This document shows positions 43,843 to 53,226 of a DNA stretch of 64,000 bases, one piece after another (the first letter of the stretch is position 1; every line of letters begins with the position of its first letter). Under the pieces are notes generated by a model. That model was not told where the DNA came from and made no database searches. It saw nothing but the letters and a program-made list of their open reading frames with translations. The position numbers and the translations under genes were made by a program. Origin of the DNA: Bacteroidetes bacterium SB0662_bin_6 (GTDB taxonomy: Bacteria; Bacteroidota; Rhodothermia; Rhodothermales; VXPQ01); assembly GCA_009839485.1 (NCBI GenBank), contig VXPQ01000014.1:1-64000 (forward strand). The letters are read 5' to 3'.

Positions 43843-45312
43843 TTACGCCAGAATCTGCCGCACCACTTTTCCGTGTACGTCCGTCAGGCGGTAGTCCCGT
43901 CCCTGGTGTTCGAAGATCAGCCGTTCGTGATCCATGCCCATCAGGTGCAGGATGGTTGCCTGCAGGTCATGGATGTGTACGCGGTCTCTCACGGCCGAGT
44001 ATCCGATCTCGTCCGTTTCGCCGAAGGTGAACCCGCGCTTGACGCCGCCGCCCGCTACCCACATGGTGTACACGTCCGTGTGGTGATCGCGGCCTACGAA
44101 GGGATTGTCGTCCCCGGTGCGGTTTTCCAGCATCGGCGTACGGCCGAACTCGCCGCCCCATACCACGAGCGTATCTTCGAGGAGTCCCCGCTGTTTGAGG
44201 TCCAGCAGGAGGGCCGTTGTGGGTCGATCTGTCTCGTCGCAGCGCTCCTTGAAACCGATGTTGAGTGCTTCCGCTGCACTGGCGCCGTGCGCATCCCATC
44301 CCCAGTGGAACAGCTGCACGAAACGCACGCCCCGTTCCACCAGTCGCCGCGCGAGCAGGCAATTGTTCGCATAGGAGACCGCGCCGGGTTTCGTGCCGTA
44401 CATGTCGTGGACCCACTGCGGTTCGTCTTCTATGTTCATGGCTTCCGGTACGGACATCTGCATGCGGAAGGCCATTTCGTATTGGGCCATACGCGACAGC
44501 GTTTCGGGGTCGCCGACCTCCTCGTAGTCCCGCTGGTTGATCGCGTTGATCGTTTCAATGGATTTCCGGCGCAGTTCGCGGCTCATGCCCTGGGGATTGC
44601 CCACATACAGTACCGGATCGCCGTGCGAGCGGCACTGTACGCCCTCGTAGACGGTGGGCAAAAAGCCGCTGCCGAATACGCTGCGTCCCCCGTCGGGCTG
44701 CTTGCCTCCGGAGAGCAGCACGATGAAGCCCGGCAGATTCCGGTTCTCCGAACCGAGTCCGTAGATGGCCCAGGATCCCATACTCGGCCGCCCCGGGCGG
44801 GCATGTCCCGTGTGCAACAGGAGTTGCGCCGGGGCATGGTTGAATTCGTCCGTGTGCATCGCCTTGAGGAACGTGACCTCGTCGGCCACCTTTGCGAAGT
44901 GCGGGAGCATGTCCGAGACCCATGCGCCGCTCTCTCCGCGCTGCGCAAACGCAGCCTGTGGCCCCAGCATCTTCGGAGTCCCCTTGATGAAGGGGAAGAA
45001 CCTGCCTTCCAGCAGGGATTCCGGGCACAACTGCCCATCCAGACGGTGAAGTTCGGGCTTGTAGTCGAACAATTCGAGCTGGGACGGCGCCCCGGCCATA
45101 TGCAGGAAAATGACCCGCTTTGCGCGCGGGGCGAAGTGGAGCCCCCGGACACTGTTCGCAGCACCCTGGATCGCGGAATCGGCGGCGGCGCATCCGGCGA
45201 GGGTCGGCAGGGCCAGACCGCCAAAGCCTGCGGCGGCGGTTTTCAGAAAGTGACGCCGGGTGATCCGGTGGAGCGCGTCAAGACGCCGCTCCCTGTACGC
45301 TGCATCAGTCAT
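43843..45312 (-). CDS. DUF1501 family protein with Tat/lipoprotein signal (second copy)
   Basis: The product is 489 residues. The leader has TRRHFLKTAAAGFGG followed by LAGC, so it may be a Tat-exported lipoprotein. The body has VIFLHMAGAPSQLELFDYKP, PSMGSWAIYGLGSENRNLPG, FGRTPML and HDLQATILHLMGMDHERL, the DUF1501 pattern also seen at 5319-6770. It is 18 bases downstream of the second PSD1 cytochrome gene, and the spacer holds a dispersed repeat overlapping its start codon. Role unknown, presumably joint with the cytochrome. Confidence 0.9.
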   Translation of the reverse strand: MTDAAYRERRLDALHRITRRHFLKTAAAGFGGLALPTLAGCAAADSAIQGAANSVRGLHFAPRAKRVIFLHMAGAPSQLELFDYKPELHRLDGQLCPESLLEGRFFPFIKGTPKMLGPQAAFAQRGESGAWVSDMLPHFAKVADEVTFLKAMHTDEFNHAPAQLLLHTGHARPGRPSMGSWAIYGLGSENRNLPGFIVLLSGGKQPDGGRSVFGSGFLPTVYEGVQCRSHGDPVLYVGNPQGMSRELRRKSIETINAINQRDYEEVGDPETLSRMAQYEMAFRMQMSVPEAMNIEDEPQWVHDMYGTKPGAVSYANNCLLARRLVERGVRFVQLFHWGWDAHGASAAEALNIGFKERCDETDRPTTALLLDLKQRGLLEDTLVVWGGEFGRTPMLENRTGDDNPFVGRDHHTDVYTMWVAGGGVKRGFTFGETDEIGYSAVRDRVHIHDLQATILHLMGMDHERLIFEHQGRDYRLTDVHGKVVRQILA

Positions 45313-45330
45313 GATCAGAATATCCCATAG
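45311..45330 (-). repeat. Dispersed repeat copy between second PSD1 and DUF1501 genes
   Basis: On the coding (minus) strand the sequence is CTATGGGATATTCTGATCAT, matching CTATAGGATACTCTGATTAA after the GH3 gene. It fills the 18-base spacer: it begins right after the upstream stop codon and its end overlaps the downstream ATG. It may modulate coupling between the two genes. Confidence 0.55.
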
Positions 45331-47943
45331 TTATTCTTTGGTCAGGAAGGCGTCGAGATTGAGGATAGCGTTCGCCGCGACGGCAAGGGCGCCTTCTTCC
45401 GGCGAAGCGGATCCTGTCATTGCCGGGGAGGCCGGACCGGGCACGGCATACGCCGGTTCGGAGCCGTAATCCGTTTGCACTGTCTCTTCGTATCCGGCGA
45501 AGGCGTTCTCTTTTATATGAACGAGCGCGGCGGCGGCTTCCGGACGTTGCCGGTAGTCGGCCAGCGCCGTTTCGTACAGGGTTACCAGATGTTCCAGTGC
45601 TTCCTCAGGCGGGTCCCGTTGCAGTGCAAGGCGATATCCCTGCCGCAGCCAGTCTTGGGGCGTGTCGTATCCTTCTTCCTGCATGCGGCGGGCGAGCGCC
45701 ACGGCCGCTTCGACATACACGGGGTCGTTCAGCGTCACGAGCGATTGCAGCGGCGAATTGGTGCGGATACGCCGGGAAGTGCACAACTCCCGGCTCATAG
45801 CGTCGAAAGCGAGCAGCGACGGGTACGGGACGGTTCGGCGCCAGTAGGTATACAGCGCGCGGCGGTAGCGGTCTTCTCCTTCGCTCGTTACCCACGTGAG
45901 GTCACTGTACGGATTGGTCCAGAGCCCCGGCGGTTGCGGGGGAAACACGCTGGGTCCCAGCATCTTGTCGCTGAGCAGTCCGCTGACGGCGAGGGACTGG
46001 TCTCTGATCTGCTCGGCGGATAGCCGGAAACGCGGTCCTCTGGCGAGTAACCTGTTGTCCGGATCGATGTCGAGCAATTCAGGCGAGACATGCGACGACT
46101 GGCGATAGGTGGCGCTGGTTACGATTTCCTTGAGCAGCCGCTTTACACTCCATTCGAAGTCCTGCGAAAATTGCAGGGCAAGGGCGTCCAGCAGTTCCGG
46201 GTGGGTAGGCGGTTCGCCCTGCGTCCCGAAATCCTCAACCGTTTCGACGATGCCGGCCCCGAACAACTGCTCCCAGAAACGGTTCGTCGCGACCCTGGCC
46301 GTGAGCGGGTTGGCGGGGTCGAAGAGCCACTGCGCGAGCCCCAGGCGGTTTCTTGGAGCATCCTCCGAAAAGGCCGGCAGCGCATCGGGCACATCGGGCT
46401 CGACGGGTTCGCCGTGTACGAGCCAATTGCCCCGGTCGAATATATGCGTGGTGCGCGCCGAGGCCGCCGGGAGTTCCCGGATGACAGGCGTGGTAAGCGG
46501 TTCCAGTTCGGCAATGGCTTCTTGCAGGCGGGAGCGCTCTGCACGCATCGCCTCGAAGGCCGGTTCCATGTCGATGAACAGGCTGCGCAGAACGAAGATA
46601 TCGTTCGGGCTGCGCCGGTCGGCTTCTTTCTGCGCGATCCGGATAACCGGCGGGAACAGGGCGCGTTCCTCGAAAAAAGGAGGACGGTCCGTATCGCGGG
46701 CGTATTCCTCAAAGCGTTGGGTCCATGCCGCGAAATCGTCGGGGTTGACGGCGGCATGCATCTCCTCTTCCAGCTTCTCCAGGTCGGCAATCAGCCGGTG
46801 GCCCTCTTCCGGTCGTTCGTCGAATTCGTAAAGCTTCGGCTCGTTATTGTCCCGATCCGTATCGGCCGTGTTGTTGAAGAAGGCCAGGAGTTGGTAAAAT
46901 TCTTTGCCCCGGAACGGGTCGTACGGATGCCCGTGGCACTGCACGCAGCCAATTGTAGTGCCCTGCCACACCTCGAAGGTGGTGTTCAGGCGGTCCATGA
47001 CAGCGGCGACACGAAACTCCTCGTCGTCCGTGCCGCCTTCCGTATTGGTCATCGTGTTCCGGTGGAACGCCGTGGCGATGAGTTGCTTCGTGTCGGGATC
47101 GGGCAACAGATCACCGGCCAGTTGCTCCGTCGAGAACCGGTCGAACGGCATGTCCTCGTTGAATGCCTCGATCACCCAGTTGCGGTATTTCCAGATCGTG
47201 CGGGGGGTGTCTTTTTCGTATCCGTTCGAGTCGGCGTAGCGGGCCAGATCCAGCCAGTACCCCGCCCATCGTTCTCCGAACCGTGGAGAGGCGAGCAGCT
47301 TGTCCACGGCTTCTTCATACCGCATATCGGACGGGTCTTCGCAGAAGAGATCCGTGTCCTCCGGAGAGGGCGGCAGCCCTGTCAGGTCAAGGCTCACGCG
47401 GCGCAGCAACACGCTGCAATCCGCTTCCGGCGACGGGCGCAGGTTTTCCCGGTCCAGTCGGGCCAGCATGAAGCGGTCGATGTCATTGTTCGGCCATGCA
47501 GGATCGGATACTTCCGGGAGATTCGGCGTTCCCGGCGCCACGTAGGCCCAATGGGGTTCCCAGGCGGCGCCCTTGTCGATCCAGCGTTTCAGCAGGTTGA
47601 TTTCCTGATCGCTGAGCGCCGGGCCCTCGGCAGGCATACGCTCGTCAGGATCGGTATGCGTGACCCGTCGAATGAGCTCGCTTTTTCCCGCCTGGCCCGG
47701 TACGATCGCGTACTTCCCCGATTCCGCAGGCTGGAGCGCATCATCGCGAAACAGAAGGCTTAACTCCGCCTGCTGTTTTACGCCGCCGTGGCATGTTACG
47801 CAGTTTTCGTTGAGAATCGGACGGATATCCTCGTTGAAATCCACCTCGCTTCCACCGGCCCTGGACGCCCACAGGGCGATGGCGCCCACCGCCAGCACGG
47901 CGGCGACCGTAAGGTTTCGGCGGCGAAGTAGAGAGGAGAACAT
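45331..47943 (-). CDS. PSCyt1-DUF1549-DUF1553 surface cytochrome (second copy)
   Basis: ATG 47943 (MFSSLLRRRNLTVAAVLAVG) gives an N-terminal export signal; an upstream Met at 47994 is less likely. The 870-residue product has FNEDIRPILNENCVTCHGG with the first haem motif near residue 45. It then has the DUF1549 segment (DIDRFMLARL, SLDLTGLPPSPEDT), a second haem-like CVQCH, and DUF1553 with TNRFWEQLFGAGIVETV and TSATYRQSSHV. It is a diverged paralog of the 2962-5310 product and is again followed by DUF1501. Reaction unproved. Confidence 0.9.
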   Translation of the reverse strand: MFSSLLRRRNLTVAAVLAVGAIALWASRAGGSEVDFNEDIRPILNENCVTCHGGVKQQAELSLLFRDDALQPAESGKYAIVPGQAGKSELIRRVTHTDPDERMPAEGPALSDQEINLLKRWIDKGAAWEPHWAYVAPGTPNLPEVSDPAWPNNDIDRFMLARLDRENLRPSPEADCSVLLRRVSLDLTGLPPSPEDTDLFCEDPSDMRYEEAVDKLLASPRFGERWAGYWLDLARYADSNGYEKDTPRTIWKYRNWVIEAFNEDMPFDRFSTEQLAGDLLPDPDTKQLIATAFHRNTMTNTEGGTDDEEFRVAAVMDRLNTTFEVWQGTTIGCVQCHGHPYDPFRGKEFYQLLAFFNNTADTDRDNNEPKLYEFDERPEEGHRLIADLEKLEEEMHAAVNPDDFAAWTQRFEEYARDTDRPPFFEERALFPPVIRIAQKEADRRSPNDIFVLRSLFIDMEPAFEAMRAERSRLQEAIAELEPLTTPVIRELPAASARTTHIFDRGNWLVHGEPVEPDVPDALPAFSEDAPRNRLGLAQWLFDPANPLTARVATNRFWEQLFGAGIVETVEDFGTQGEPPTHPELLDALALQFSQDFEWSVKRLLKEIVTSATYRQSSHVSPELLDIDPDNRLLARGPRFRLSAEQIRDQSLAVSGLLSDKMLGPSVFPPQPPGLWTNPYSDLTWVTSEGEDRYRRALYTYWRRTVPYPSLLAFDAMSRELCTSRRIRTNSPLQSLVTLNDPVYVEAAVALARRMQEEGYDTPQDWLRQGYRLALQRDPPEEALEHLVTLYETALADYRQRPEAAAALVHIKENAFAGYEETVQTDYGSEPAYAVPGPASPAMTGSASPEEGALAVAANAILNLDAFLTKE

Positions 47944-48250
47944 CGATGAAGGATTTCGATGTGGGATATTATTCCAGGCGTTTCCGTCGTACAATCACCC
48001 GATAAAAGGTACGCAATTCGTTAAAAATACGTAATTCGCTTTCACTCGTTTTCGTCCTTGAAGACCAGAGCGTACGCCAGCAACGGATGCTTTCCTGTGC
48101 AGCAGGCATTGCGGTACCCTGCCTCACCCGGAGCACTGTGTCCTCGTGCCGCGCTCGAAGCATGGGAGCACGCCGACAGAGCATTCCGGCGCGTGATGCA
48201 CGGGACAAACTGGCGGAACCAGACGGCTGATACCGGCCCGCTGCGGGCTG
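47944..48250. other. Spacer containing a decayed purF 3' end
   Basis: Between the start of the second PSD1 gene and the end of the SRPBCC gene, 307 bases carry no intact gene. The interval 48042-48136 is the purF remnant described separately. The rest has a short direct repeat (ACGCAATTCG/ACGTAATTCG near 48011-48038) and a small GC hairpin (CCCGC/GCGGG near 48238-48248). Confidence 0.55.
48042..48136 (-). pseudogene. Decayed copy of the purF 3' end
   Basis: On the minus strand the frame ends EAGYRNACCTGKHPL...KDENE-stop, closely matching the last residues of PurF (EAGYCNACFTGNYPV...KEENEW) with about 16 of 27 identical. At DNA level about 80 percent of some 90 bases agree with 53317-53405. 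Upstream of this segment the similarity stops. Orientation matches the intact purF. It is read as a diverged or displaced purF tail left by insertion of the intervening operon. Confidence 0.7.
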
Positions 48251-48703
48251 TTACCCCCGGTACCGTTCCTCTGCCGTCCGCTTCAGCGCCCGGCCGACAT
48301 CTTCGAATCCTCGGCGCATGGCCCGGCCGAACAGCAGGATGGCCAGTGGCGCCAACGGGCCCTCGAGCGTATCCGTGTTGAAGTACGAGCAACGGGTCTC
48401 GCTCCGTTTTTCGAGTCGCTGTTCCCGCAGTGCTTTCAGCAGCAACTCGTTTCCGATCTTCGTGCTCCATGACAGGAGGGTCGGCGGCTCGACTTCCTCG
48501 AACCGTTCTGTCTGCTTCCGGTCATAGCGGCCCAGTTTGACGTCGAAGTCGACAAAAGAGCCCACGCGCACGTCGGTCTGTGTGTACGTCCGGGCAAAAG
48601 GGTTCCATTCGCAGTAGCGGTCTACATCTGCCAGGATATCCCAGACCGTGTCGATCGGGGCATGGATTTCTACCGGTTCCGAAGTGATGGCGTACTTGAA
48701 CAT
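48251..48703 (-). CDS. SRPBCC/polyketide cyclase-like protein
   Basis: ATG 48703 (MFKYAITSEPVEIHAPIDTV) is chosen; it follows the upstream SDR stop by one base. The 150-residue product has the SRPBCC start (IDTVWDILADVDRYCEWNPF) and strands SFVDFDVKL and TLLSWSTKI, with a C-terminal helix (LFGRAMRRGFEDVGRALKR). The fold binds hydrophobic ligands in a deep cavity. It is the last gene of the five-gene operon, so it may carry or modify the operon's lipid-like substrate. Confidence 0.85.
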   Translation of the reverse strand: MFKYAITSEPVEIHAPIDTVWDILADVDRYCEWNPFARTYTQTDVRVGSFVDFDVKLGRYDRKQTERFEEVEPPTLLSWSTKIGNELLLKALREQRLEKRSETRCSYFNTDTLEGPLAPLAILLFGRAMRRGFEDVGRALKRTAEERYRG

Positions 48704-48704
48704 G

Positions 48705-49712
48705 CTATGTCTCCTGTTCCTGATCAAGTGATCTGAACCAGCGTTCCGATTCTTCCCACAGGCGCTGGGCCGCTGCTGCATCCCGGGCGTCGGGGGCGGG
48801 CTCGACCGGATGGAAGCGCTCATAATAATAACTGTCTTCCGGCACAGGACCTGTTGCACAGTGAATGACGGCCTGGGCGGCCTGGGCCGGTGTCAGGAGG
48901 ACCAGCGAGCCCAGCGGCATTACGAGGGGCTTCATCGTTCGCAGCCAGGGAGTTTTGTTCAGCCAGCCGAGGGTCATGTTCGTGCAGACAGAGCCCGGAT
49001 GCAGTGCAACCGATCGCAGGTTGTAGTCCGCCCTGTAGCGGCGTTGCAACTCGAAACTGTGCTGGATCAGCGCCAGCTTGGACTGGCCATAGGCGGTCCA
49101 GGAATCAAGCCTGCCCGTGTTCCGGAAGGGGCGATCGTTTTTTCCCTTGTCGTGATGGTGAGAAGAGACGTTGATCACCCGTGCGTCGCCGGTACGCCGG
49201 CCGGACTCGAGGAGCATTGGCAGCAGCAGGCGCGTGAGATGGAACGCACCGAGGTAATTCGTCCGCCAGTGCATCTCGAACCCGTCGGCGGAGAACTTGG
49301 GCTTACGCCAGCGGAAGATCACATTCAGGAGGATGCCGGCGTTGTTGACCAGCACATCCAGTCGTCCGCCGGAGTATTCCCGGTACCAGGCGGCGAAGTC
49401 CGCGACGCTGGCCGAGTCGGAGAGATCCAGCGGGCCCGCCTCGATGTCGCTCGGGCACTGACTGCCGTCATGCATATCTCTCCGGAGGGCTTCTCTGAGA
49501 GAAACGATATTTTTCAGGCCGGTAGCGACGACGCGGGCGCCCCAACCGGCCAATGTTTTGGCAACTTCGTAGCCGATCGATCCGGGCGTTGCACCAGTGA
49601 CAATGACATATTTGCCGGACATGTCGACGTGTTCGGCTATCGGCTTACGCGTGAAGAGTTCCGCTGTGTGGTGGAGTGTCTTCGAGAGCGAGGATGTCGG
49701 TCGGTGCTTCAT
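48705..49712 (-). CDS. Short-chain dehydrogenase/reductase (retinol dehydrogenase-like)
   Basis: The product is 335 residues. The NAD(P) loop is YVIVTGATPGSIGYEVAKTL near residue 35. NNAG (DVLVNNAGI) lies near 130 and the catalytic YGQSK near 220 (with SSHHH as the Ser region). The C-terminal part resembles retinol dehydrogenase-like SDRs of marine and actinobacterial genomes. Its start overlaps the next SDR's stop by 4 bases (ATGA-type), so translation is coupled. Substrate unknown, probably a hydrophobic alcohol or ketone. Confidence 0.9.
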   Translation of the reverse strand: MKHRPTSSLSKTLHHTAELFTRKPIAEHVDMSGKYVIVTGATPGSIGYEVAKTLAGWGARVVATGLKNIVSLREALRRDMHDGSQCPSDIEAGPLDLSDSASVADFAAWYREYSGGRLDVLVNNAGILLNVIFRWRKPKFSADGFEMHWRTNYLGAFHLTRLLLPMLLESGRRTGDARVINVSSHHHDKGKNDRPFRNTGRLDSWTAYGQSKLALIQHSFELQRRYRADYNLRSVALHPGSVCTNMTLGWLNKTPWLRTMKPLVMPLGSLVLLTPAQAAQAVIHCATGPVPEDSYYYERFHPVEPAPDARDAAAAQRLWEESERWFRSLDQEQET

Positions 49713-50719
49713 GGTGTAGCGGGTCCTCTCTCGTGTATAGTCGCCGGGGGCGGTGCGAACCTGTGGAGCAGCACTTCACTGGCCTCCCACAATCTGGCGC
49801 CGTTGGACCGGTTCATGGCGAGTTCGGACGGTTGCTTCTCGCGCAGCATATGCAGGTAGATGCCGCTGCGCTGACCGGCGTCGTCGGCGCAACAGAGGTA
49901 GTTCACGGGCGCCGCGGCGCTGGCCGGCGTGAGGAAGAAGAACTTCATCACCGGATAGATGAGCGGCTTGAGGAGTATCGGGGCGTTCCGGGCAATGGCG
50001 GAGTGTACGGGGCCGGGGCAGAGCGAGTGAACCGCCACGTGCCCGCCGCCGTCCTGGTTGAGGCGGCGGGAGAGCTCGATTGCAAACGTGGACAGGACAA
50101 GTTTGCTTGCGCCGTAGTGCTTGAGTCCGTCGCGCAGGCCGTAGTTTTCGAACGCGCCGAAATGCTCGAAGTCGATCGGTTCGGCGGAGCGGTGGGCCTC
50201 GGACGAAACGAGCACGATGCGGGGCGCCGCCTCGATCCTCGTCGCCGGGCGGAGCGTTCCGTCTTTCAACCAGCGATCGACCAGCACGCGGTTGGCGAGG
50301 AAGTGGACGGCGAACATCGCCTCGAAACCCTGGGCTGTCCGGAGGGCGCGGCGCGGCATCAGGCCCGCGTTGAGGACCGCGATATCAATCCTCGTTCCTC
50401 GCTCGCGCAACTCATCGCAGAGCCGGTGCACCGAATGCAGGTCGGAGAGATCGACCCGCAACATCTCGACGCGGTCGGAGCCGGAGGCGGCTTTGACGTC
50501 TTCGCCCGCATCAGGGTGTCCGCTCCGGCAGGCCATCAGGACGTGGCCGCCGCGTGCGGCCAGATCGATGGCCACGGCTTTGCCGAGCCCACTGTTAGCC
50601 CCTGTCACCAGACACGTCTTGCCATCGATCCGAACGGAAGCCGGCAGGGGCTCGAGGTTCGGACGGATGGCGATGCGGTCTTTTACCGCCCTGCGGAGGG
50701 CCTCGAAGATTTTGTTCAT
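49709..50719 (-). CDS. Short-chain dehydrogenase/reductase (second of pair)
   Basis: The product is 336 residues. The cofactor loop is CLVTGANSGLGKAVAIDLAA near residue 33. AVLNAGLM lies near 118 and the active site YGASK near 195, preceded by VSSEAH. It resembles the neighbouring SDR in length and overall order, which suggests an old duplication. It starts 16 bases after the sulfotransferase stop. Substrate unknown. Confidence 0.9.
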   Translation of the reverse strand: MNKIFEALRRAVKDRIAIRPNLEPLPASVRIDGKTCLVTGANSGLGKAVAIDLAARGGHVLMACRSGHPDAGEDVKAASGSDRVEMLRVDLSDLHSVHRLCDELRERGTRIDIAVLNAGLMPRRALRTAQGFEAMFAVHFLANRVLVDRWLKDGTLRPATRIEAAPRIVLVSSEAHRSAEPIDFEHFGAFENYGLRDGLKHYGASKLVLSTFAIELSRRLNQDGGGHVAVHSLCPGPVHSAIARNAPILLKPLIYPVMKFFFLTPASAAAPVNYLCCADDAGQRSGIYLHMLREKQPSELAMNRSNGARLWEASEVLLHRFAPPPATIHERGPATP

Positions 50720-50735
50720 GGGCTTTATTCCTCGC

Positions 50736-52016
50736 CTACTCGTACGGAATGCCGTGCCTGCGCCGGTACGGCGCCATGCGATGCTCGATCGCCTCCCTTG
50801 TCAGGCCGAAACGGCCTGCATCGTAGATGTGGCGTCCGTAGCGGTGCTGGACGTTGCGGCTCGCAGTTTGTTCGGTCGCGCGCAGTGCGTCTGCCCCGAA
50901 GGGGATACCGGCCCGTTCGTAGATATTTCTAAGTTGCGCCATCGGATCGCTGACGAGATCGTAGTAGGAAATGTCGATGAAGCGGTGCGGATCCGCCGCT
51001 TCGCGCGCGCTGGCAGTGCGCGCGAGCAGGCGGCACGTCTTCGCAAGCCAGTGTGCGCCGATCTCCCGAGGATCGACGCGGTCGCTGAACATCCCCCTGC
51101 CGTGGGCGACCATGCTCCAGAACGAGGGGATGGATTTGAGCGGGTCCCGGTGCGTCTGCACGATCGTGGCGGCCGGAAATACCTTGAGGACGATGTCGAG
51201 GTACTCCATGTGATGGGGCGTCTTGAGCACCCAGTGACGACACGGACGTTGCCAGTGCAGGATCCGGAGGAGGGTTCGGAATTCCTCGTATGTTTTTGTG
51301 TGGTCCTGGTCCTCGAGCCAGTGCGCGTAGGTGGGCACATGCATGGTCGCTTCCGCCGACTGGCTCATGAAGGACACGTCGAGCAGCAGTACATCCTCCT
51401 CGGGGGCATCGTGTTCAGCAGGATGTACGGCGAAGAAGGCGGGGGCCAGGTAGGCGATGGTGCGTTCGGCGATACGCGCCTGTCTGATCCGGACGTGCGG
51501 GTCGCCCGGCTTCTCGCCTGGGAGGGGCAGCGGATTCAGTCCTTCCCAGGCTGTAACTGCACGTATATCCGGGTGGGAGGCGATCAGTCGATGCAGCGTG
51601 GTTGTGCCGGTTCTTTGGAGGCCGGCGATTACGAGGATGCTGCCGAGGTCGATTTCCCGTATCTCCGGGCGCCTGCGGATCAGTTCCTCGACCCGCAGGC
51701 GTGTTGCCAGCGCCCCTTCGATCCGCTTCTTCTGGATCCACCGGCCCAGAGGCGTGAGATCGGCCTCCTCGTTGATCGAGCGGACGAGTACGGACAACGC
51801 TTCCATGAACCACTCGTCACCGAAGTTCGACAGGCCGGTCTTTCTGCGCGCCGCGGCGATCATCTTGTCGATGTCGAGCCCGCCGGAATCTCCCAGACGA
51901 TCTGATACGCGCCCGGCGGCATTCAGCAGCGCGACGGGAAGAGGCCGGTACGGCCGCTCGTAGTCCGTCGGTGTCTCGGTAATCCGCTTCGCCATCTCCT
52001 CAACGGCAGAGCGCAC
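50736..52016 (-). CDS. Sulfotransferase family protein
   Basis: The product is 426 residues. The PAPS 5'-phosphosulfate loop is ILVIAGLQRTGTTTLHRLIA near residue 145. Later it has WVLKTPHHMEYLDIVLKVFP and TIVQTHRDPLKSIPSFWSM, the 3'-phosphate region. It transfers sulfate from PAPS to an alcohol. Its start overlaps the upstream DUF1214 gene by 17 bases, so the genes are cotranscribed. The acceptor is not known; the operon suggests a lipid, sterol or polyketide-like compound. Confidence 0.9.
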   Translation of the reverse strand: MRSAVEEMAKRITETPTDYERPYRPLPVALLNAAGRVSDRLGDSGGLDIDKMIAAARRKTGLSNFGDEWFMEALSVLVRSINEEADLTPLGRWIQKKRIEGALATRLRVEELIRRRPEIREIDLGSILVIAGLQRTGTTTLHRLIASHPDIRAVTAWEGLNPLPLPGEKPGDPHVRIRQARIAERTIAYLAPAFFAVHPAEHDAPEEDVLLLDVSFMSQSAEATMHVPTYAHWLEDQDHTKTYEEFRTLLRILHWQRPCRHWVLKTPHHMEYLDIVLKVFPAATIVQTHRDPLKSIPSFWSMVAHGRGMFSDRVDPREIGAHWLAKTCRLLARTASAREAADPHRFIDISYYDLVSDPMAQLRNIYERAGIPFGADALRATEQTASRNVQHRYGRHIYDAGRFGLTREAIEHRMAPYRRRHGIPYE

Positions 52017-53193
52017 GGAGTTCGCGCAGTTTGACGCACCGAGTCACAGGGGTCGGGTGCTCCTCGGCCCGGATCCAACGGAAGCACATGGTCCCGGAGG
52101 TGTGCCCGGCGGTGTCGAGCCAGTTGGGGAGTCCGGGGTCTTCGTGCGCGACGATGAGGCGGACGGAACCGTCGCGCTCGTACTCCGCGATATGCTTGTT
52201 GGTATGGATGGTGTGGTAGCGGTAGTCGAGCGATTCCATCCAGTAGTTGTTGAGTTGAAAGTTCCAGAATTCACATGCCGGCGGCGTGGCCTCGATGACC
52301 AGCGCCTCGTCCTCTTCCAGTTGCCAGTGGCTGTGGTAGTAGGCGATGTTGGGGTCGCCCCCGGCCTGGTTCGATGTCTCCTGGTCGAACCGGGGCAGCG
52401 TATTGGTGTGTTTCTGGAAGTCGCGCGCCCACTTTGCGAACAGGAGAGAGGCGCCTGCAACGAGGGTGCTCGCCGACCGCAGTCCTTCGTCGAGTTTTTT
52501 TGCGGTCAGCGGCGCCGGGCGTTTCTCGTCCGGGGAGCAGTTGATGCGCTCGATGTGCAACTCGGCCGGGATTTCCGCACGCCGGTCGAAAAACGTCTGG
52601 CGGACGATAAGGACCCCGCTCTCGGGGGTCATCGGGAGCCAGTTTCCTTCCTGCCGTTCGCAACTGAGCACCAGTTCGAAGCGGCCGTCGTCGTCGATCT
52701 CAAGTTCCGCAGCTTCGACGTAGCCGGTCGGAGGCATGCCGCCTCCCTGCCCGTAATGCCCGGCCTGGGTGCCGAATCCGAGGTAGGCGACGGTGTTGCG
52801 CCGTCCGGTGATCCGGTACTCGAAAGCGCCCGAGATGGCGGCGGTCAGGTAGTGGTTGTCCGGGTTGTCGGCCCCGAGTTTGACCGTTTCGTGGGCGATG
52901 CGGTGGAGGACCGGCGCCCTCGGATCGGCGTGCTCGAGAAAGGCCATGAGGCCTGCGCGTGTCAGGCGGCTGAGGTAACGATAGCCCTCGGCCTGATTGA
53001 AGGCATCGCGCGGCGCTCCCGGAAAGTTCAGCGATGCGCCTGCTGCCTTCAGTGTGTCGCAGAACTCGTCCCAGGCCTGGCCACTGACGACTCGCTGTGC
53101 AGCGGCATCGTCCCCGGATTGCCCACGGAGTTTGCGCATCGCCAGAGAGACCCGGCGAAAGAGCGCAAGCAGACCGATCACGAACCTTCTCAT
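52000..53193 (-). CDS. DUF1214 domain protein
   Basis: The product is 397 residues. It starts with a hydrophobic N-terminus (MRRFVIGLLALFRRVSLAM). It ends with the DUF1214 region: CEFWNFQLNNYWMESLDY, TNKHIAEYERDGSVRLIVAHEDPG, NWLDTAGHTSGTMCFRWI. The conserved NWLD/H-x-S-G part suggests a sugar- or lipid-related enzyme, but no activity is known. It is the first gene of the operon leading to the sulfotransferase, two SDRs and SRPBCC. Confidence 0.85.
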   Translation of the reverse strand: MRRFVIGLLALFRRVSLAMRKLRGQSGDDAAAQRVVSGQAWDEFCDTLKAAGASLNFPGAPRDAFNQAEGYRYLSRLTRAGLMAFLEHADPRAPVLHRIAHETVKLGADNPDNHYLTAAISGAFEYRITGRRNTVAYLGFGTQAGHYGQGGGMPPTGYVEAAELEIDDDGRFELVLSCERQEGNWLPMTPESGVLIVRQTFFDRRAEIPAELHIERINCSPDEKRPAPLTAKKLDEGLRSASTLVAGASLLFAKWARDFQKHTNTLPRFDQETSNQAGGDPNIAYYHSHWQLEEDEALVIEATPPACEFWNFQLNNYWMESLDYRYHTIHTNKHIAEYERDGSVRLIVAHEDPGLPNWLDTAGHTSGTMCFRWIRAEEHPTPVTRCVKLRELRALCR

Positions 53194-53226
53194 CGTTTTC
53201 TCTCCAGGATCAGTCGATGGGGCGGC

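Noticed and set aside
48042-48470. An intact small gene reading through the purF-like tail
   Set aside because: The open frame continues antisense-offset through the SRPBCC gene and has no start context. Only the last 90 bases match purF.
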